From the NCBI RefSeq assembly GCF_017377395.1, contig NZ_CP061800.1, positions 5,105,633 through 5,169,632 on the forward strand: a stretch of DNA of 64,000 nucleotides, given 5' to 3'. This document shows, in pieces, positions 54,382 through 63,316 of the stretch. Source of the DNA: Desulfonema magnum (GTDB lineage Bacteria > Desulfobacterota > Desulfobacteria > Desulfobacterales > 4be13). The position numbers and the translations under genes are program-made. The notes under the pieces were generated by a model. It saw nothing but the letters and a program-made list of their open reading frames with translations. It had not been told where the DNA came from and did not search any database. The number at the start of each line of letters is the position of its first letter. Within the stretch, counting starts at the first letter, position 1.

Positions 54382-55398
54382 ATGTTTCGGGAGAATCTTA
54401 GTAAAATCGTTAAGAGAATTGACCTGAGCGAAGAGGAAATGTCTCAGATGATCAGTGAAATTTTTTCAGGAAATATCACGGATGCTCAGATCGGGGCCAT
54501 GATGGGGGCGCTTGCCACCAAAGGCGAGACGTTTGAGGAACTGGCCGGAGCGGCAAAGGCCATGCGTCGGAAAGCACGGCGTATTCAAACTTCAGCGTCC
54601 ACGGTGATGGATACCTGCGGAACTGGCGGAGACGGCGCTCAGACGTTTAACATTTCCACGACTACGGCCTTTGTTGTTGCTGCCTGCGGTGTCACAGTTG
54701 CCAAACATGGAAATCGCTCCATATCAAGTCAGTGCGGCAGTGCGGACCTTCTTGAGATTCTGGGCGTGAAACTGGACAGTGACCCGGAAATTGTGGAAGA
54801 GGCGGTTGAAGACATCGGTATTGGTTTTCTGTTTGCGCCGCTTTATCACAGTGCCATGCGATATGCGGCCAATGCCAGAAAAGAGGTGGGACTTCGTTCC
54901 ATCTTCAACATGCTGGGGCCGCTGACAAATCCGGCTGCTGCAAATTGTCAGCTTCTTGGTGTGTATGCGCCTGAACTCACGGAGATGTTTGCCCAGGCCC
55001 TTCGTCTTCTCGGCACAAAACGGGCCTTTGTGGTTCACGGGCATGACGGACTGGATGAGATTTCCGTGTGTGCGCCCACCCGTGTATCTGAACTCAATGA
55101 CGGCATTATTCGCACTTATGATATCCATCCTGAACAGTTTTTCGGAGAACAGGCCGAACCTGAAGACCTTGTGGGCGGAACACCGCAGGAGAATGCGGAA
55201 ATAACAAAAAAAATTCTTGCCGGAGAAAAAGGGCCTAAGCGAAACGTGGTTGTGCTGAACGCCTCAGCCGCACTTGTCGCGGCAGGAAAGGCAGAAGATT
55301 TCCGGGAGGGCATCCGTATTGCTGAGGCATCCCTTGATGACGGAACCGCATCCGAAAAACTGGCGTCACTTATTCGTTTTATGCAGGAGAATGGATAA
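54382..55398 (+). CDS. trpD: Anthranilate phosphoribosyltransferase
   Basis: Transfers the phosphoribosyl group of PRPP to anthranilate. 338 residues, normal length. The PRPP/anthranilate-binding motifs are clear: DTCGTGGDGAQTFNISTTTAF, VAKHGNRSISSQCGSAD and RSIFNMLGPLTNPA. The N-terminal helical domain precedes. AGAGAGGAT upstream is the ribosome site; its stop overlaps the trpC start by one base, so coupling is expected. Confidence 0.97.
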   Translation: MFRENLSKIVKRIDLSEEEMSQMISEIFSGNITDAQIGAMMGALATKGETFEELAGAAKAMRRKARRIQTSASTVMDTCGTGGDGAQTFNISTTTAFVVAACGVTVAKHGNRSISSQCGSADLLEILGVKLDSDPEIVEEAVEDIGIGFLFAPLYHSAMRYAANARKEVGLRSIFNMLGPLTNPAAANCQLLGVYAPELTEMFAQALRLLGTKRAFVVHGHDGLDEISVCAPTRVSELNDGIIRTYDIHPEQFFGEQAEPEDLVGGTPQENAEITKKILAGEKGPKRNVVVLNASAALVAAGKAEDFREGIRIAEASLDDGTASEKLASLIRFMQENG

Positions 55399-56189
55399 TG
55401 ACAGACTTTTTAAGCAAGATTGTTGAACAAAAAAAACAGGAAATTGCCGCGGCTCAGAAACGTCTCCCTGAAACTCAGGTCCGGGAACAGGCGTTTATCC
55501 CTCGAAAACGACGTGGTTTTTTAAAAAATATGGAACGGCCCGGAACAAATATCATTGCTGAAATCAAACGTGCGTCTCCGTCCAAAGGCGTTATTTGCCC
55601 GGATCTGAATCCCGCGAGGTATGCGTCACAATATGAGCAGGGCGGGGCTGCTGCTTTGTCTGTGCTGACGGACACGCCTTATTTCCAGGGAAGTTTTGAG
55701 GATTTCAAAGCTGCACGGGAAGCCGCGGGGCTGCCCATGATTCGGAAGGATTTTCTTATTTCTTCGTATCAGATTTATGAGTCTTCGGTTCTGGAGGCGG
55801 ATGCTGTTCTTCTTATCGTCCGGATTCTGTCAGCAGAACAGCTGCGGGATTATCTGAGTCTTTGTGCCGAACTTGAGCTGGACGCGCTGGTTGAAGTGCA
55901 TTCAGAGGAAGATATCGAGGCCGCGTCCCGGGCAGGTGCGAAACTCATCGGGATCAACAATCGGAATCTGAGTTCTTTTGAAACCAATATTGAGACAGCA
56001 ATAAACATGGTCTCGCTTCTCGAACCGGGTCAGATTCCGGTTGCGGAGAGCGGCATCCGAGGGCCGGAGGATGTTCAAAAATTACGACAAGCAGGGATTC
56101 GGAATTTTCTTATCGGGGAAAGTCTTGTGCGGGCTTCGGATCCCCGGGCGTTTCTTAAATCACTTATACTCGATGATCATGTTTTCTGA
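55398..56189 (+). CDS. trpC: Indole-3-glycerol phosphate synthase
   Basis: TIM-barrel enzyme converting carboxyphenylamino-deoxyribulose phosphate to indole-3-glycerol phosphate. 263 residues, a standalone form without a fused TrpF. Motifs: IAEIKRASPSKG (catalytic Lys), VLTDTPYFQGS, IRKDFLIS, ALVEVHSEED, IGINNRNLSSFE and VAESGIRGPED. The last recognised gene of the operon; trpF, trpB and trpA do not follow in the window. Confidence 0.96.
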   Translation: MTDFLSKIVEQKKQEIAAAQKRLPETQVREQAFIPRKRRGFLKNMERPGTNIIAEIKRASPSKGVICPDLNPARYASQYEQGGAAALSVLTDTPYFQGSFEDFKAAREAAGLPMIRKDFLISSYQIYESSVLEADAVLLIVRILSAEQLRDYLSLCAELELDALVEVHSEEDIEAASRAGAKLIGINNRNLSSFETNIETAINMVSLLEPGQIPVAESGIRGPEDVQKLRQAGIRNFLIGESLVRASDPRAFLKSLILDDHVF

Positions 56190-56678
56190 CCCGGTTCGGA
56201 CAAAAAAGCCTGCCATTCTGCTCGGCGTGAGTTCGGATTTCAGCCAGCTCAGTCGGGTCGTCGGACGGAATGAGAAAAAAATTTGAACTCTGAGTTGCAG
56301 ATTCTTTGTCTTTCCGGCCGAGGCAGGAAAATAGTTTGACAATCGGAAGATAAAAAGTTAGATATGAAAAAGTCCGGGTGTCGGTTTTGCCGGCAATCTG
56401 ATTATCAGAAAAAAAAATTTCATTTTCTGAAGATTGAAATTTGTAACTGTCTTATTTTAAACAATATGTTAATTCCGGGTGCGTTTTTTCGAAAAAAGTT
56501 AGTTTATTCTGAGTTAAAACAAGGTCTTGACAGGTTTTTAGCAGTAAACAGGGTGAAAAGCCGAAATGACACTTACGAGCCTTAACAAAAAAAGTGACAG
56601 ACATTATCTCTCTGATAATAAAACAAATTCGATTGGCATTCAAAATCGGAACTGTCAGTTTTTGAAATTTCCGAGGGG
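56190..56678. other. Repeat and AT-rich region, possible CRISPR leader
   Basis: 56175-56285 is the GGCGTGAGTTCGGATTTC repeat, also at 41540-41652. 56340-56678 is AT-rich with no supported gene (the short frame at 56364-56585 has no ribosome site). It sits on the side of the CRISPR array with intact repeats, so it is a candidate leader and promoter, but no defined leader motif was recognised. Confidence 0.55.
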
Positions 56679-58647
56679 GTCAGGACAGACACCCGGAATC
56701 TTTATGTGATGGAACCCGAAAACCGAGAAGCTCTGCCCGCAGAGTTTTGGTCAGGACAGACACCCGGAATCTTTATGTGATGGAACACAAATAAAAATCT
56801 CTCCTGAAATATCCTTTCTTGTCAGGACAGACACCCGGAATCTTTATGTGATGGAACTAACTGCCATTTCCGTAACCGCATCACTCTTGACGTCAGGACA
56901 GACACCCGGAATCTTTATGTGATGGAACTTTTTACCACTCCCCCCATCTCTCTCCACTCACGTCAGGACAGACACCCGGAATCTTTATGTGATGGAACCC
57001 CTATCACAGCGGAGCGAACATCTACTTCTCCGCTGTCAGGACAGACACCCGGAATCTTTATGTGATGGAACTGGACGACTAATTTAGCCTTTTTGGCCAT
57101 CTGAGTCAGGACAGACACCCGGAATCTTTATGTGATGGAACTTTCATATGCCGTCCGAAAACCAACTAGAGAACCGTGTCAGGACAGACACCCGGAATCT
57201 TTATGTGATGGAACGATCAACCAAGGTCGATCAGATTTTCCGGTGACGTCAGGACAGACACCCGGAATCTTTATGTGATGGAACACTGAGCCTTCGGGTC
57301 TGCTGTAATAGCACCACCGTCGGTCAGGACAGACACCCGGAATCTTTATGTGATGGAACAGCCAGGGATGGCGTTGCAGAGAATGTAGCCACAGTCAGGA
57401 CAGACACCCGGAATCTTTATGTGATGGAACTTCTTAACACTCTCTTAATGACAACAGGGGTTGTTGTCAGGACAGACACCCGGAATCTTTATGTGATGGA
57501 ACACTGCTTTGGCGACATCCATTTGTCCAACGTAAAACAGTCAGGACAGACACCCGGAATCTTTATGTGATGGAACCTCCAGAGCAAGAGTAGTTTGGAA
57601 TAAACCAGTCTGTCAGGACAGACACCCGGAATCTTTATGTGATGGAACCATACAATTCCACAGTGACGTGATCGGTTTCTGTCAGGACAGACACCCGGAA
57701 TCTTTATGTGATGGAACTATCTCTTCTTTTTATTGTTAGCCCTGAATCTAAGTCAGGACAGACACCCGGAATCTTTATGTGATGGAACAAACTTCAACCG
57801 TACCGCTAACCTCATTTCCGTCAGGACAGACACCCGGAATCTTTATGTGATGGAACTCTACCGCGGGGCTCATCCCTGCCATAACCTGTGTCAGGACAGA
57901 CACCCGGAATCTTTATGTGATGGAACCGCCATCAGCATCGCTAAAGCTTTTCTCATTGTCAGGACAGACACCCGGAATCTTTATGTGATGGAACAATTGA
58001 CCCGCGCAGAAGGGCGGCAAACTCAGTCAGGACAGACACCCGGAATCTTTATGTGATGGAACGTGATTTTGGCCGTCCATCAAAACATGGTGTCAGGACA
58101 GACACCCGGAATCTTTATGTGATGATGGGGCGAGAGGCGAGGGGCGGGAGGCGGGAGGTGGGAGGCGAGAGGTGTCAGATGCGGAGAGCCATCCCCGACC
58201 TCTGACCCCTTGCCATTCGCCCTTTGCCCCTCGCCATTCGCCCTTTGCCCCTTGCCATTCGCCCTTTGCCCCTCGCCCCTCAGGGCAGACACCCGGAATC
58301 TTTATGTGATGATGGGGCGAGAGGCGAGGGGCGGGAGGCGGGAGGCGGGAGGCGAGAGGTGTCAGATGCGGAGAGCCATCCCCGACCTCTGACCCCTTGC
58401 CATTCGCCCTTTGCCCCTCGCCATTCGCCCTTTGCCCCTTGCCATTCGCCCTTTGCCCCTCGCCCCTCAGGGCAGACACCCGGAATCTTTATGTGATGAT
58501 GGGGCGAGAGGCGAGGGGCGGGAGGCGGGAGGCGGGAGGCGAGAGGTGTCAGATGCGGAGAGCCATCCCCGACCTCTGACCCCCTTGCCATTCGCCCTTT
58601 GCCCCTCGCCCCTCAGGACAGACACCCGGAATCTTATGCGATGGAAC
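56679..58647 (+). CRISPR. CRISPR array, 20 intact 37-bp repeats plus degenerate copies at the right end
   Basis: Repeats start GTCAGGACAGACACC and end TATGTGATGGAAC. Intact copies begin at 56679, 56750, 56821, 56892, 56962, 57035, 57105, 57178, 57248, 57323, 57394, 57466, 57540, 57612, 57681, 57752, 57820, 57890, 57958 and 58026. The twentieth spacer is followed by a truncated repeat at 58092 that runs into a GC-rich insert; degenerate copies follow at about 58280, 58467 and 58612. Spacers are 29-38 bp. Degeneration on the right suggests transcription from the left. cas1, two cas2 and an RT gene lie about 3-5 kb to the right on the minus strand; no effector genes are in the window. Confidence 0.95.
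58121..58611. repeat. GC-rich palindromic insert tandemly duplicated within the CRISPR end
   Basis: A unit starting GATGATGGGGCGAGAGGCGA recurs exactly at 58121, 58308 and 58495, a 187-bp period; the third copy is shortened. It contains GGCGGGAGGCGGGAGG and its inverse-like CCATTCGCCCTTTGCCCC tandems, plus a GAGGTGTCAGA / GACCTCTGAC pair. Each unit carries a partial CRISPR repeat (TCAGGGCAGACACCCGGAAT), so insertion preceded duplication. Confidence 0.85.
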
Positions 58648-58730
58648 CCATCAAACCAGGGTTGCTCCACAAACCGACCAAGCCCTGTAAGGGCGGCATA
58701 TTTGTAGCAGCTCGAAATAAATAACATACC

Positions 58731-58787
58731 CTACGTTTCCACACATTTCCACATTTCCGGGTATTCTATTTTTGGGGAAATCCCTAA
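58731..58787. repeat. Dispersed repeat, second copy of 554-599
   Basis: ACATTTCCGGGTATTCTATT and TTTTTGGGGAAATCCCTAA match the sequence upstream of pstC. The gap 58648-58926 holds this and a CCGGAACAGCAATTGCC/ATGCCGTTCCGG imperfect palindrome (58791-58825); no gene is seen. Confidence 0.65.
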
Positions 58788-58926
58788 TTGCCGGAACAGC
58801 AATTGCCAGCGATGCCGTTCCGGTCACACATAATACAAAAAAATCATTAGAATTAATGGGTTATCAGCAGAAGACCGGGATTGATATTTTTTCCTGATTC
58901 ACCAGAAACAAGGCCGCATTTCTGAA

Positions 58927-58957
58927 AAAAAAAGGCAGGCCTAAGGCCTGCCTTTGT
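58927..58957 (-). terminator. Rho-independent terminator of the DUF4407 gene
   Basis: On the minus strand, AAAGGCAGGCC and GGCCTGCCTTT form a stem with a short TTA loop, then a run of nine Ts. It lies about 30 bases after the stop at 58985. Confidence 0.85.
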
Positions 58958-58984
58958 CTGATTAAATGAAAAAGGAAAAACAAT

Positions 58985-60670
58985 TCAATTATATACGTCA
59001 AATCCCTGCCGGTCAATCCGGGATATTTTCTTCTCATTCCTGAGCAGCTCTCTGAATTTATCAAACGAAATATCCTGCGCCTCGCTGAAAACCTCTGTCA
59101 TGGTCTCAATCCCGGCCTCTGACTTCTCTTTTAACCCGGGATTTTGCATTCTGTCTGCAAGCGAAATCCATTCCTGAATTTTTTTATCACTCTCTTCCGA
59201 CTGACAGATGATGTCATCTAAGAACACATTGCATTTTTCAAGAGATAACATCACCTCCTCATATGCGGTTTCCGACATGCGCTTTGCTTTCAGATACGCG
59301 TGATATTCATTTGCCAGAATCTCCTTATTCACCTCCTGAGTCACCCGCTGTTTCTGATCAAATTCGTCGCTGACAGTCTGAAGGAGGCGGTCATAAGACC
59401 CTTTGGGCTGCATCCATTTTGAGATTATGGGAGACGTTTCTATCACCATGAACAAAAGACTTATGATCAGCATCATAACCCCCAGATCATTTTGTTTTAC
59501 CAGCTCTTTCAAAGCAGTGTGACGAGCTAAAAACCCCTGCGATGAAAGCTCTGTAACCTGAATAATCTGTGTGTTTCTGAGCCGTTCCAGCTTCGATATT
59601 TCAGCTTCGATATTGCTTCTGAACACTTGCCATTCATCTTCAATTTTCTGCTGACGCTGCTGTTTGAGGCCGTCCTTCCGGGCAATTTCATCTTCCAGAA
59701 CAGCAATTCTCTCATAATTTGTCTCTATAATTTCGGCCCGTTCATTTTCGGTTTTCCTGAGTGCCTCCTGATGACAGTTGTTTCTGTCCTTCTTTTTTTC
59801 TGCAATTTCCCTTTCCAACTGAGCAATTTTCCTGTTGTTAAAATTCCTGAGCGACTCCCATTCATTCTCAGCCGTCTTAAAAGCCTCATAAGTTCTTTTA
59901 CATTCCGGCCCGTCCCCCTCGATCATTGTCCCTGCAAGTCCCGCACACTCCCGGAGATGGAATTCGTGCAGCTTCTGTTTGTAAGCATCTTTTTGGGCAA
60001 TCTCCGATTTCAGCCTTTTTATCTTTGCCTTATTTGTTTTACTTGTTTCCCGCCACTCATTTTCCAAAATTTCACAACTGCCCTGCACAAGAAGATTCCG
60101 GCCTGCAACCTCCCCTTTTAACTGAGCAGCCCGGGCATTGTTCGTGTCTCTGAGAGCCAGCCACTCTGCCTCAGCTTCCCTCTGAAGTTCAAGCTTTGCA
60201 AGCCGCCTGTCTTCCGCGTCTTTTTTCAGCAGAGCAATTTTTTTGTCATACATGCTGTGAATCCGGGCTTTTTTTTCTTGAAATTTGTCATTCAGGCGCT
60301 CGGTGATCTCACCTTCGAACAGCTTCAGCTTGAGGGGTTCGGATATGGTCAGTCCGATAATGATCGCCAGGATGATTCGGGGCAATCCTGCGTTCAATTT
60401 TTGCCAAAAGTTGCCGTCCTTGCAGAATGTCAGAATGAAATATTTGTCCAGATTAAAAATGATCAATGCCCATATCAGCCCGAAAATAATTGCCGCCCAC
60501 ACGCTTTTGAAAATCGCAAAAAGCGCATATCCTCCGGAACAGAATGCCAGCACCGCGGTTCCCAGCACGATGCCGCCGATACTTGCCTGCCTGATACGTT
60601 CCTGTTCGGGACAAAGAGCGACAAGTCCCTTAACCGTGCCTGAACAATAAGTGAGGAAAGAATTAATCAT
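58985..60670 (-). CDS. DUF4407-type membrane protein with long coiled coil
   Basis: 561 residues. Three membrane helices near 31-54, 56-74 and 96-112 are followed by about 270 residues of charged coiled coil (EKKARIHSMYDKKIALL onward), a fourth helix near 393-412 and a cytoplasmic tail of about 145 residues. This matches the DUF4407 layout; function unknown. Start ATG has AAGGAGCAAAGC upstream. It lies between the CRISPR array and cas1 and is followed by its own terminator. An ancillary CRISPR role is only a positional suggestion; DUF4407 proteins also occur without CRISPR. Confidence 0.8.
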   Translation of the reverse strand: MINSFLTYCSGTVKGLVALCPEQERIRQASIGGIVLGTAVLAFCSGGYALFAIFKSVWAAIIFGLIWALIIFNLDKYFILTFCKDGNFWQKLNAGLPRIILAIIIGLTISEPLKLKLFEGEITERLNDKFQEKKARIHSMYDKKIALLKKDAEDRRLAKLELQREAEAEWLALRDTNNARAAQLKGEVAGRNLLVQGSCEILENEWRETSKTNKAKIKRLKSEIAQKDAYKQKLHEFHLRECAGLAGTMIEGDGPECKRTYEAFKTAENEWESLRNFNNRKIAQLEREIAEKKKDRNNCHQEALRKTENERAEIIETNYERIAVLEDEIARKDGLKQQRQQKIEDEWQVFRSNIEAEISKLERLRNTQIIQVTELSSQGFLARHTALKELVKQNDLGVMMLIISLLFMVIETSPIISKWMQPKGSYDRLLQTVSDEFDQKQRVTQEVNKEILANEYHAYLKAKRMSETAYEEVMLSLEKCNVFLDDIICQSEESDKKIQEWISLADRMQNPGLKEKSEAGIETMTEVFSEAQDISFDKFRELLRNEKKISRIDRQGFDVYN

Positions 60671-60820
60671 GCTTTGCTCCTTTGATTTTTTCCTTAAAGG
60701 AAGGTTCGGGATGTTGCAAAGGCGGTGATGAAGTATGATTCATCACCCCTTTGCGGATTCAGCCATGTGAATTTGGCCTTCTTATGACTGTATGGTCGGA
60801 GGGGAGGGGGAAAATCTGAC

Positions 60821-61393
60821 TCAGGTTTCGTAACTTTTTATTTTTTCCTTCACAATATTCTGGAAATCCTCCATAATATATTCCAGCCAGTCGAAATATT
60901 TTTCCTGCTCCCTTTCAATCTTCCGTTGGTAAACCTCTGCCATGCTCGGCATCTCCTTGTAATTTTCGATCAGCTGGTATCGCTTCCGCATGAGGCTGAA
61001 GAATTCCTGCTCCCTCTGAAACATGGTCTCCTGCAACAGACTCACCTTGTCAGTGACAAAGCTGTAGAACTGCTCCCGATAGTTGACCTTGATGACCCTG
61101 AGCCACGTCTGGTATCTTTCTTCGATGGCCTCCAGCTTGAAACGGACTGACATCTTCAGAAGATTGTGGTCAAACTCCAGTTCGGTTTTCACCTTTTTTA
61201 TCTTTCCGTCATTGATGACCCTCTGAAGCTCGCTGGGACGGAACCGGGCGAGGATGCCGACTCTTTTTTCAAAATAACCCCTGACCCGCTCACTGATTTC
61301 CTCCTGATTTTGCTGAAGCACCTCTCTGAACTCACGCTGCTTGGTCACATGGGTGGTCTCTCTTTCCAATGGAATTGTTCTCTGATATGTCAT
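60821..61393 (-). CDS. Hypothetical helical protein
   Basis: 190 residues, predicted almost entirely helical and charged, not recognised. Segments: TKQREFREVLQQNQEEISER, LARFRPSELQRVINDGKIKK and QREQEFFSLMRKRYQLIENY. No membrane helix or catalytic motif. It lies on the same strand 150 bases upstream of the DUF4407 gene, so the pair may be co-transcribed. AAGGAGGC precedes the ATG, a strong ribosome site. Its upstream region is a TTGAAAC tandem that merges into the long microsatellite. Confidence 0.7.
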   Translation of the reverse strand: MTYQRTIPLERETTHVTKQREFREVLQQNQEEISERVRGYFEKRVGILARFRPSELQRVINDGKIKKVKTELEFDHNLLKMSVRFKLEAIEERYQTWLRVIKVNYREQFYSFVTDKVSLLQETMFQREQEFFSLMRKRYQLIENYKEMPSMAEVYQRKIEREQEKYFDWLEYIMEDFQNIVKEKIKSYET

Positions 61394-61413
61394 GGGATAA
61401 GCCTCCTTAGTTG

Positions 61414-61869
61414 TTGAAACTTGAAACTTGAAACTGGAAACTGGATATGACTCCCAAGTTTCAAGTTTCGAGTTTTAAGTTTCAAGTTTCAAGTTTCGAG
61501 TTTCAAGTTTCGAGTTTCAAGTTTCAAGTTTCAAGTTTCGAGTTTCAAGTTTCAAGTTTCAAGTTTCGAGTTTTAAGTTTCAAGTTTCGAGTTTCGAGTT
61601 TCAAGTTTCGAGTTTCAAGTTTCAAGTTTCGAGTTTCAAGTTTCAAGTTTCAAGTTTCAAGTTTCGAGTTTTAAGTTTCAAGTTTCAAGTTTCGAGTTTC
61701 AAGTTTCAAGTTTCAAGTTTCGAGTTTCAAGTTTCAAGTTTCAAGTTTCAAGTTTCAAGTTTCAAGTTTCGAGTTTCAAGTTTCAAGTTTCGAGTTTCAA
61801 GTTTCAAGTTTCAAGTTTCAAGTTTCAAGTTTCAAGTTTCAAGTTTCAAGTTTCAAGTTTCAAGTTTCA
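61414..61869. repeat. Heptanucleotide microsatellite (GTTTCAA)n
   Basis: About 59 uninterrupted 7-base units from 61455 to 61869, mostly GTTTCAA with GTTTCGA and GTTTTAA variants; a short stretch in the opposite sense (TTGAAAC units) runs from 61414 to 61445. It lies between the helical-protein gene and cas1, and its last unit contains the cas1 stop codon. The plus-strand open frame here is only the repeat (21 bases equals seven codons). Confidence 0.95.
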
Positions 61870-62793
61870 AAAATAGCGAACCATTTCATTTATAATTTCT
61901 TTGGCGAATTTCTTCAGACTGTTGTCGTTCTCATCCGCCTCCTGCCACGCTGACCAGGCGGCATAATAAGCTTTGCGCCCTTTTTTGTTCAGAAAGCATC
62001 CGTCTTTTTTGCCGGTGGTGAAATCCTTCGGGCTCACGTTTTTGCCAAGCAACTGAAACACAAACCAGTCTGTTTTGGGACGCAGCGGTTCAAGCACATC
62101 AAGCATCAGGCTTTCCCTTCCGTTTTGCGAAATATGAAGAAATCCCGCGGCCGGATCAAGCCCTGTATCCTGTATCGCACGGCTCACCTCGCCCCCTGCA
62201 ATGGTATAACTCAGAGACAACAGCGCATTGACCGGGTCTTTCGGAGGTCGGCGATTACGCCCTTTGAATTTCCATTCTCCGGGAATGAGCGTGCTGATCA
62301 TTTTAAAGTAATGCGATGCTGCCGAACCTTCGTATCCCATAAGGCTGTTGCGGTTATCCGCCTTTTGGATATCCGCACGGTATTTTCGGACAGGTTCTGA
62401 TACATCTGAATTGTCCGACAGTTTTTCCAACACCGATTCCTGTCCTTTGAGTTTCAATGAAAGGAGCCAACGGGAAATTGCAAGCACGGTTTTTTCCTCA
62501 TGGATAGCCTTGTGCTGGGCTGTTCTTTTTTCCACAGACATGGACAGACCGGAACCCACATAAGCGGCAGACCCTTTGCCACGAAGCGGCAGCAATGTGA
62601 CCGGAATGTTTTTTTCTGCCAATGCCCGCCATACCCCGCAGGAAACCATGGGATTGCCTTTGACAATGAGTCTTGAAATCATGTTTATCGGAATTCTTTG
62701 CAATTGGCATCCCGGACGGTCAACACGGACGGTATCGCTGTCCAGAGTCACCACCATATCTTTTTGGTCGAGTATCACTGTTAATTCGGACAT
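61867..62793 (-). CDS. cas1: CRISPR integrase Cas1
   Basis: Metal-dependent nuclease/integrase that with Cas2 inserts new spacers at the leader end. The 308-residue protein has an N-terminal beta domain (about 1-85) and a helical catalytic domain with Glu155 in GYEGSAASHYF, His220 in GFLHISQ and Asp232 in MLDVLEP; the H-to-D spacing of twelve fits the family. It is a standalone Cas1 (no fused RT domain). Ordered after two cas2 genes and an RT on the same strand, 151 bases downstream of the nearer cas2; that gap holds a dispersed palindrome. Confidence 0.95.
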   Translation of the reverse strand: MSELTVILDQKDMVVTLDSDTVRVDRPGCQLQRIPINMISRLIVKGNPMVSCGVWRALAEKNIPVTLLPLRGKGSAAYVGSGLSMSVEKRTAQHKAIHEEKTVLAISRWLLSLKLKGQESVLEKLSDNSDVSEPVRKYRADIQKADNRNSLMGYEGSAASHYFKMISTLIPGEWKFKGRNRRPPKDPVNALLSLSYTIAGGEVSRAIQDTGLDPAAGFLHISQNGRESLMLDVLEPLRPKTDWFVFQLLGKNVSPKDFTTGKKDGCFLNKKGRKAYYAAWSAWQEADENDNSLKKFAKEIINEMVRYF

Positions 62794-62846
62794 GTTCTTA
62801 TCCTTTCCTTAATTTCAGCAAATCAGAAAAGTTCGCAGTTCACAGA

Positions 62847-62940
62847 AAAGTTCGTAGTTCCGCCTTTAGGCAGTCTGTTATCTGACTGATATCCCCCTGT
62901 TTCTGACAGAGCCGCCTAAAGGCGGAACTACGAACTTTTT
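62847..62940. repeat. Dispersed palindrome, GTTTAGGCGG-like family, copy 3
   Basis: GTTCGTAGTTCCGCCTTTAG and its inverse CTAAAGGCGGAACTACGAAC enclose about 40 bases. Related to 26461-26519 and 33530-33581. It separates cas2 from cas1. Confidence 0.8.
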
Positions 62941-62944
62941 CGGA

Positions 62945-63316
62945 TTAACCAGAAGTTTTCGCTCTGCTGAATTTGATGATCTTAAAAATCTGTTTGAACC
63001 AGCTTGCCTGCTTATTTTTCTGTATTTTTCTGGCCGCCTCGAACTGAACAACCGGAAAATCAGTCAGGGGATTCGGGCCGGTCGCCCATACCTCCCTGGG
63101 ATGAGAGACCGGATATGCCCTGAGATCATCTTCCTTAACCGCCATGACAGATACAAGCTCGTCAAGAAGCTGATTCACCCATGAGGCAGTGCCTTTGACA
63201 AAAAACACTGATTTCTGAGCTGAAATCCCCTGTTTTTTGAGAAGCCTGTGAACCTTTCCCAGCCGACGGGGATTTGCAATGTCATAAACCACCATGTACC
63301 AGCCTTTTCGTTCCAT
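62945..63316 (-). CDS. cas2: Cas2-family protein, second copy (longer)
   Basis: 123 residues of Cas2 fold: start YMVVYDIANPRRLGKVHRLL with Asp12 in the first strand, then GISAQKSVFFVKG and LDELVSVMAVKEDDLRAYPV. A basic C-terminal tail of about 30 residues (KIQKNKQASWFKQIFKIIKF) extends beyond the usual length. It starts one base into the stop of the other cas2, so translation is probably coupled. It is clearly different in sequence from the first copy, with no more than the ferredoxin-like fold pattern in common. Confidence 0.88.
   Translation of the reverse strand: MERKGWYMVVYDIANPRRLGKVHRLLKKQGISAQKSVFFVKGTASWVNQLLDELVSVMAVKEDDLRAYPVSHPREVWATGPNPLTDFPVVQFEAARKIQKNKQASWFKQIFKIIKFSRAKTSG

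Noticed and set aside
58080..58727. Short frames of 60-128 codons on both strands at the CRISPR right end
   Set aside because: They follow the duplicated GC-rich insert and have no coding features.
61447..61674. 75-codon frame reading FQVSSFKFQVSS
   Set aside because: Translation of the 7-base microsatellite; 21 bases equals seven codons.
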